This document shows positions 62,691 through 64,000 of a stretch of 64,000 nucleotides of DNA, one piece after another (within the stretch, counting starts at the first letter, position 1; every line of letters begins with the position of its first letter). The notes beneath the pieces were generated by a model. It searched no databases, was not told the origin of the DNA, and was given only the letters and a program-made list of their open reading frames with translations. Source of the DNA: Pyxidicoccus parkwaysis (lineage in GTDB: Bacteria; Myxococcota; Myxococcia; Myxococcales; Myxococcaceae); assembly GCF_017301735.1 (NCBI RefSeq), contig NZ_CP071090.1, positions 12,445,001 to 12,509,000 of the forward strand, read 5' to 3'. A program made the position numbers and the translations under genes.

Positions 62691-63449
62691 ATGTCTGGAC
62701 TGGTATTCGATGTATCGATGCTTCGAGGCACCTTCGCCCTCCATGGCGCGGGTGTGGGCGGCCGGGCTCCGCTCGCCGCGATTGGCACGCTGACCATCGA
62801 CGCGCACGGTGGCTTCAGCGGCCACATGCTCCGGAGCGTGCCCGGTGAGCCGCTGCGGACGCAGACGCTCGAGGGCGTCTGTCTCATGGAGCCGCGAGGC
62901 AGCGGCACCGTGCTCGCGGTGGGGGGCTCCCCGTCCGAGCTGACCATCGTTTGCTCCCGCGTGGGAGGGATTGAGGGTGCCTGGAGAGTCGACGAGCTCG
63001 CGCTCGTCTTCCGGCTGCCGGACGCGGTGAGTGGGGGACTCCTCACCGCGCGCGCGACGCGGCTTCCGGACGAGGGGAGGTTCAATCAAGCCAGCCTTCA
63101 CGGAACCTATGTGGGCGCCGGGAGTGGGCGTGGCGGCGGGCTTCCATCCGCCGGGCTCGGAGTCTTGAGCTACGACGGAGCGGGCCGCTTCTCCGAGTCC
63201 AACGTCGCGAATGTGGCCCTCGGTACACTCCAGGAGAGGACCTTCGTGAGCGGCTCGGACGAGGGGGCCTATGCCGTCGAGGCGGATGGCAGGGGCACCG
63301 TCGCTGGGGGTGGGGTGCTCTTCGTCATCACGCGGGCCGAGGTGGTCGACGGCGTCAGACGCGCCCTGGAGTACGCCTTCATCGCCCCGGGTGAGGCACA
63401 GGCGTCCAGCGCCTGGGCCACGGGGCTCATCGTGCGTCGTTCGGACTGA
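62691..63449 (+). CDS. Uncharacterised two-copy domain protein, paralogue B
   Basis: A 252-residue soluble protein; AGGAGG precedes the ATG at 62691. It carries two copies of the domain seen in paralogue A. Copy 1 is diverged (GTFALHGAGVGGRAPLAAIG, IDAHGGFSGHMLRSVPGE). Copy 2 is typical (GTYVGAGSGRGGGLPSAGLG, LSYDGAGRFSESNVANVA, GAYAVEADGRGTVAGG). Both paralogues end each copy with a strand plus a ..LVITRS/FVITRA segment. Function unknown. It starts 23 bases after paralogue A and 44 bases before the hydrolase gene, consistent with one operon. Confidence 0.7.
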   Translation: MSGLVFDVSMLRGTFALHGAGVGGRAPLAAIGTLTIDAHGGFSGHMLRSVPGEPLRTQTLEGVCLMEPRGSGTVLAVGGSPSELTIVCSRVGGIEGAWRVDELALVFRLPDAVSGGLLTARATRLPDEGRFNQASLHGTYVGAGSGRGGGLPSAGLGVLSYDGAGRFSESNVANVALGTLQERTFVSGSDEGAYAVEADGRGTVAGGGVLFVITRAEVVDGVRRALEYAFIAPGEAQASSAWATGLIVRRSD

Positions 63450-63493
63450 TGGCCGCGACGCGCAAAGCACACAGATGAGGTGAGAGGAAAGCC

Positions 63494-64000
63494 ATGTCTA
63501 CGATTCGGATTCGACCGACCCATGAGGCCGCCCGCGAGGGCAATGACCCTTCATACTTCCAGGCGCGGGCGCCAGAGGACCAGCTCCGGGCCAATCCCTC
63601 GCGTCGGACGCCGGTGCGCTTCACCAGCGAGGGGCTCAGCCTCGCCGGGCACCTCTACCGCCCGCCCGACGTCACGCCTGACACAATCACCCCTGGCATC
63701 GTGATGGCCGGCCCGCTCTCCAGCGTGAAGGAGCAGACCGTACCCCACTACGCCGAGCGCCTGGCCGATGCTGGCTATACGGTGCTCACCTTCGACCCGC
63801 GTACCTTCGGCGAGAGCGAGGGGATGCCTCGGTGGCATCAGGACCCCAACATGATCATCCAGGACATCACCCACGCGGTGACCTGGATGCGCACGCGGAG
63901 GGATGTCGATTCCGAGGCCATCGGGCTCCTGGGTGTCTGCATGGGCGGCGGGTACGTCGTCTCGGCGGCGGCACGGGACAAACGCGTGAAGGCAGTCGCC
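63494..64000 (+). CDS. Alpha/beta hydrolase, 3' truncated by window end
   Basis: 169 residues are visible; GAGAGGAAAG precedes the ATG. VRFTSEGLSLAGHLYRPPDV opens the fold, and GIVMAGPLSS followed by YTVLTFDPRTFGESEGMP is the strand 3/4 region. The nucleophile elbow reads GLLGVCMGGGY, with Cys where most family members have Ser, as in dienelactone hydrolases and some acyltransferase-like proteins. The Asp and His of the triad lie beyond the window. The closest recalled type is the dienelactone-hydrolase-like group acting on small esters or lactones. Confidence 0.85.
   Translation, partial: MSTIRIRPTHEAAREGNDPSYFQARAPEDQLRANPSRRTPVRFTSEGLSLAGHLYRPPDVTPDTITPGIVMAGPLSSVKEQTVPHYAERLADAGYTVLTFDPRTFGESEGMPRWHQDPNMIIQDITHAVTWMRTRRDVDSEAIGLLGVCMGGGYVVSAAARDKRVKAVA

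Overview
The window is about 70% G+C chromosomal DNA. Its mix of families points to a myxobacterium of the Myxococcaceae type (inference): many lipoproteins, a Hanks-type kinase with extra modules, SPFH and CHAT proteins, an RHS giant, an EI/HPr/Man-type PTS operon and a membrane Gcr protein. A hand count of 51181-51240 gives 42/60 G+C. The stretch from about 39.3 to 43.5 kb is clearly poorer: 40441-40500 and 41101-41160 both give 28/60.

Layout. 1-1758: a 5'-truncated SPFH protein and an NAD-kinase-like protein. 1841-11864 (minus): a giant cysteine-rich lipoprotein followed by an 1820-residue RHS/FG-GAP protein. 12100-13365: a DUF6304-like protein and a small lipoprotein. 13454-14533 (minus): an M35 metallopeptidase whose N-terminal domain resembles that small lipoprotein. 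14.7-16.6 kb: a small membrane ORF, a lipoprotein and a peroxiredoxin. 17153-21757: a tightly packed Man-family PTS operon (EIIA, EIIB, EIIC, EIID, HPr, EI). 22.6-29.5 kb (all minus): MlaC-like, Gcr-like, MMPL transporter, lipoprotein and MgtC-like genes, which look like an envelope or lipid-transport group. 29770-30948: metK with its own promoter and terminator. 31026-31844: a class D beta-lactamase. 32103-36001: a TPR-CHAT protease and two small exported proteins that share a sequence motif. 36-39.3 kb: YchJ, UppP, NUDIX, a small Cys-rich protein and an LRR protein.

39.3-43.5 kb is a low-G+C accessory island. It holds a SLATT membrane protein and a CD-NTase with a C-terminal AGS-C sensor, arranged convergently (a CBASS-like cyclic-nucleotide defence pair). 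Next to them is an IS630-family element with a frameshifted transposase, whose right inverted repeat runs into the stop codon of the neighbouring MBOAT gene.

43.5-56.2 kb is a polysaccharide and sugar-nucleotide region: MBOAT O-acyltransferase plus tandem-SGNH esterase, mannose-1-phosphate guanylyltransferase, phosphomannomutase and ROK glucokinase. Among these sit a Tox-REase-5-like lipoprotein, a multidomain Ser/Thr kinase and an FMN reductase. 56.3-64 kb: a short sigma factor with a TTG start under a perfect hairpin, LtrA, a GH13 enzyme, then an uncharacterised run made of a double SnoaL protein, two paralogues that together carry four copies of one domain, and a truncated alpha/beta hydrolase.

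The best candidates for undescribed biology are the convergent CD-NTase/SLATT pair, the CHAT protease with its two repeat-motif neighbours, the M35 protease with a free-standing copy of its N-domain, and the four-copy domain cluster at the right end.
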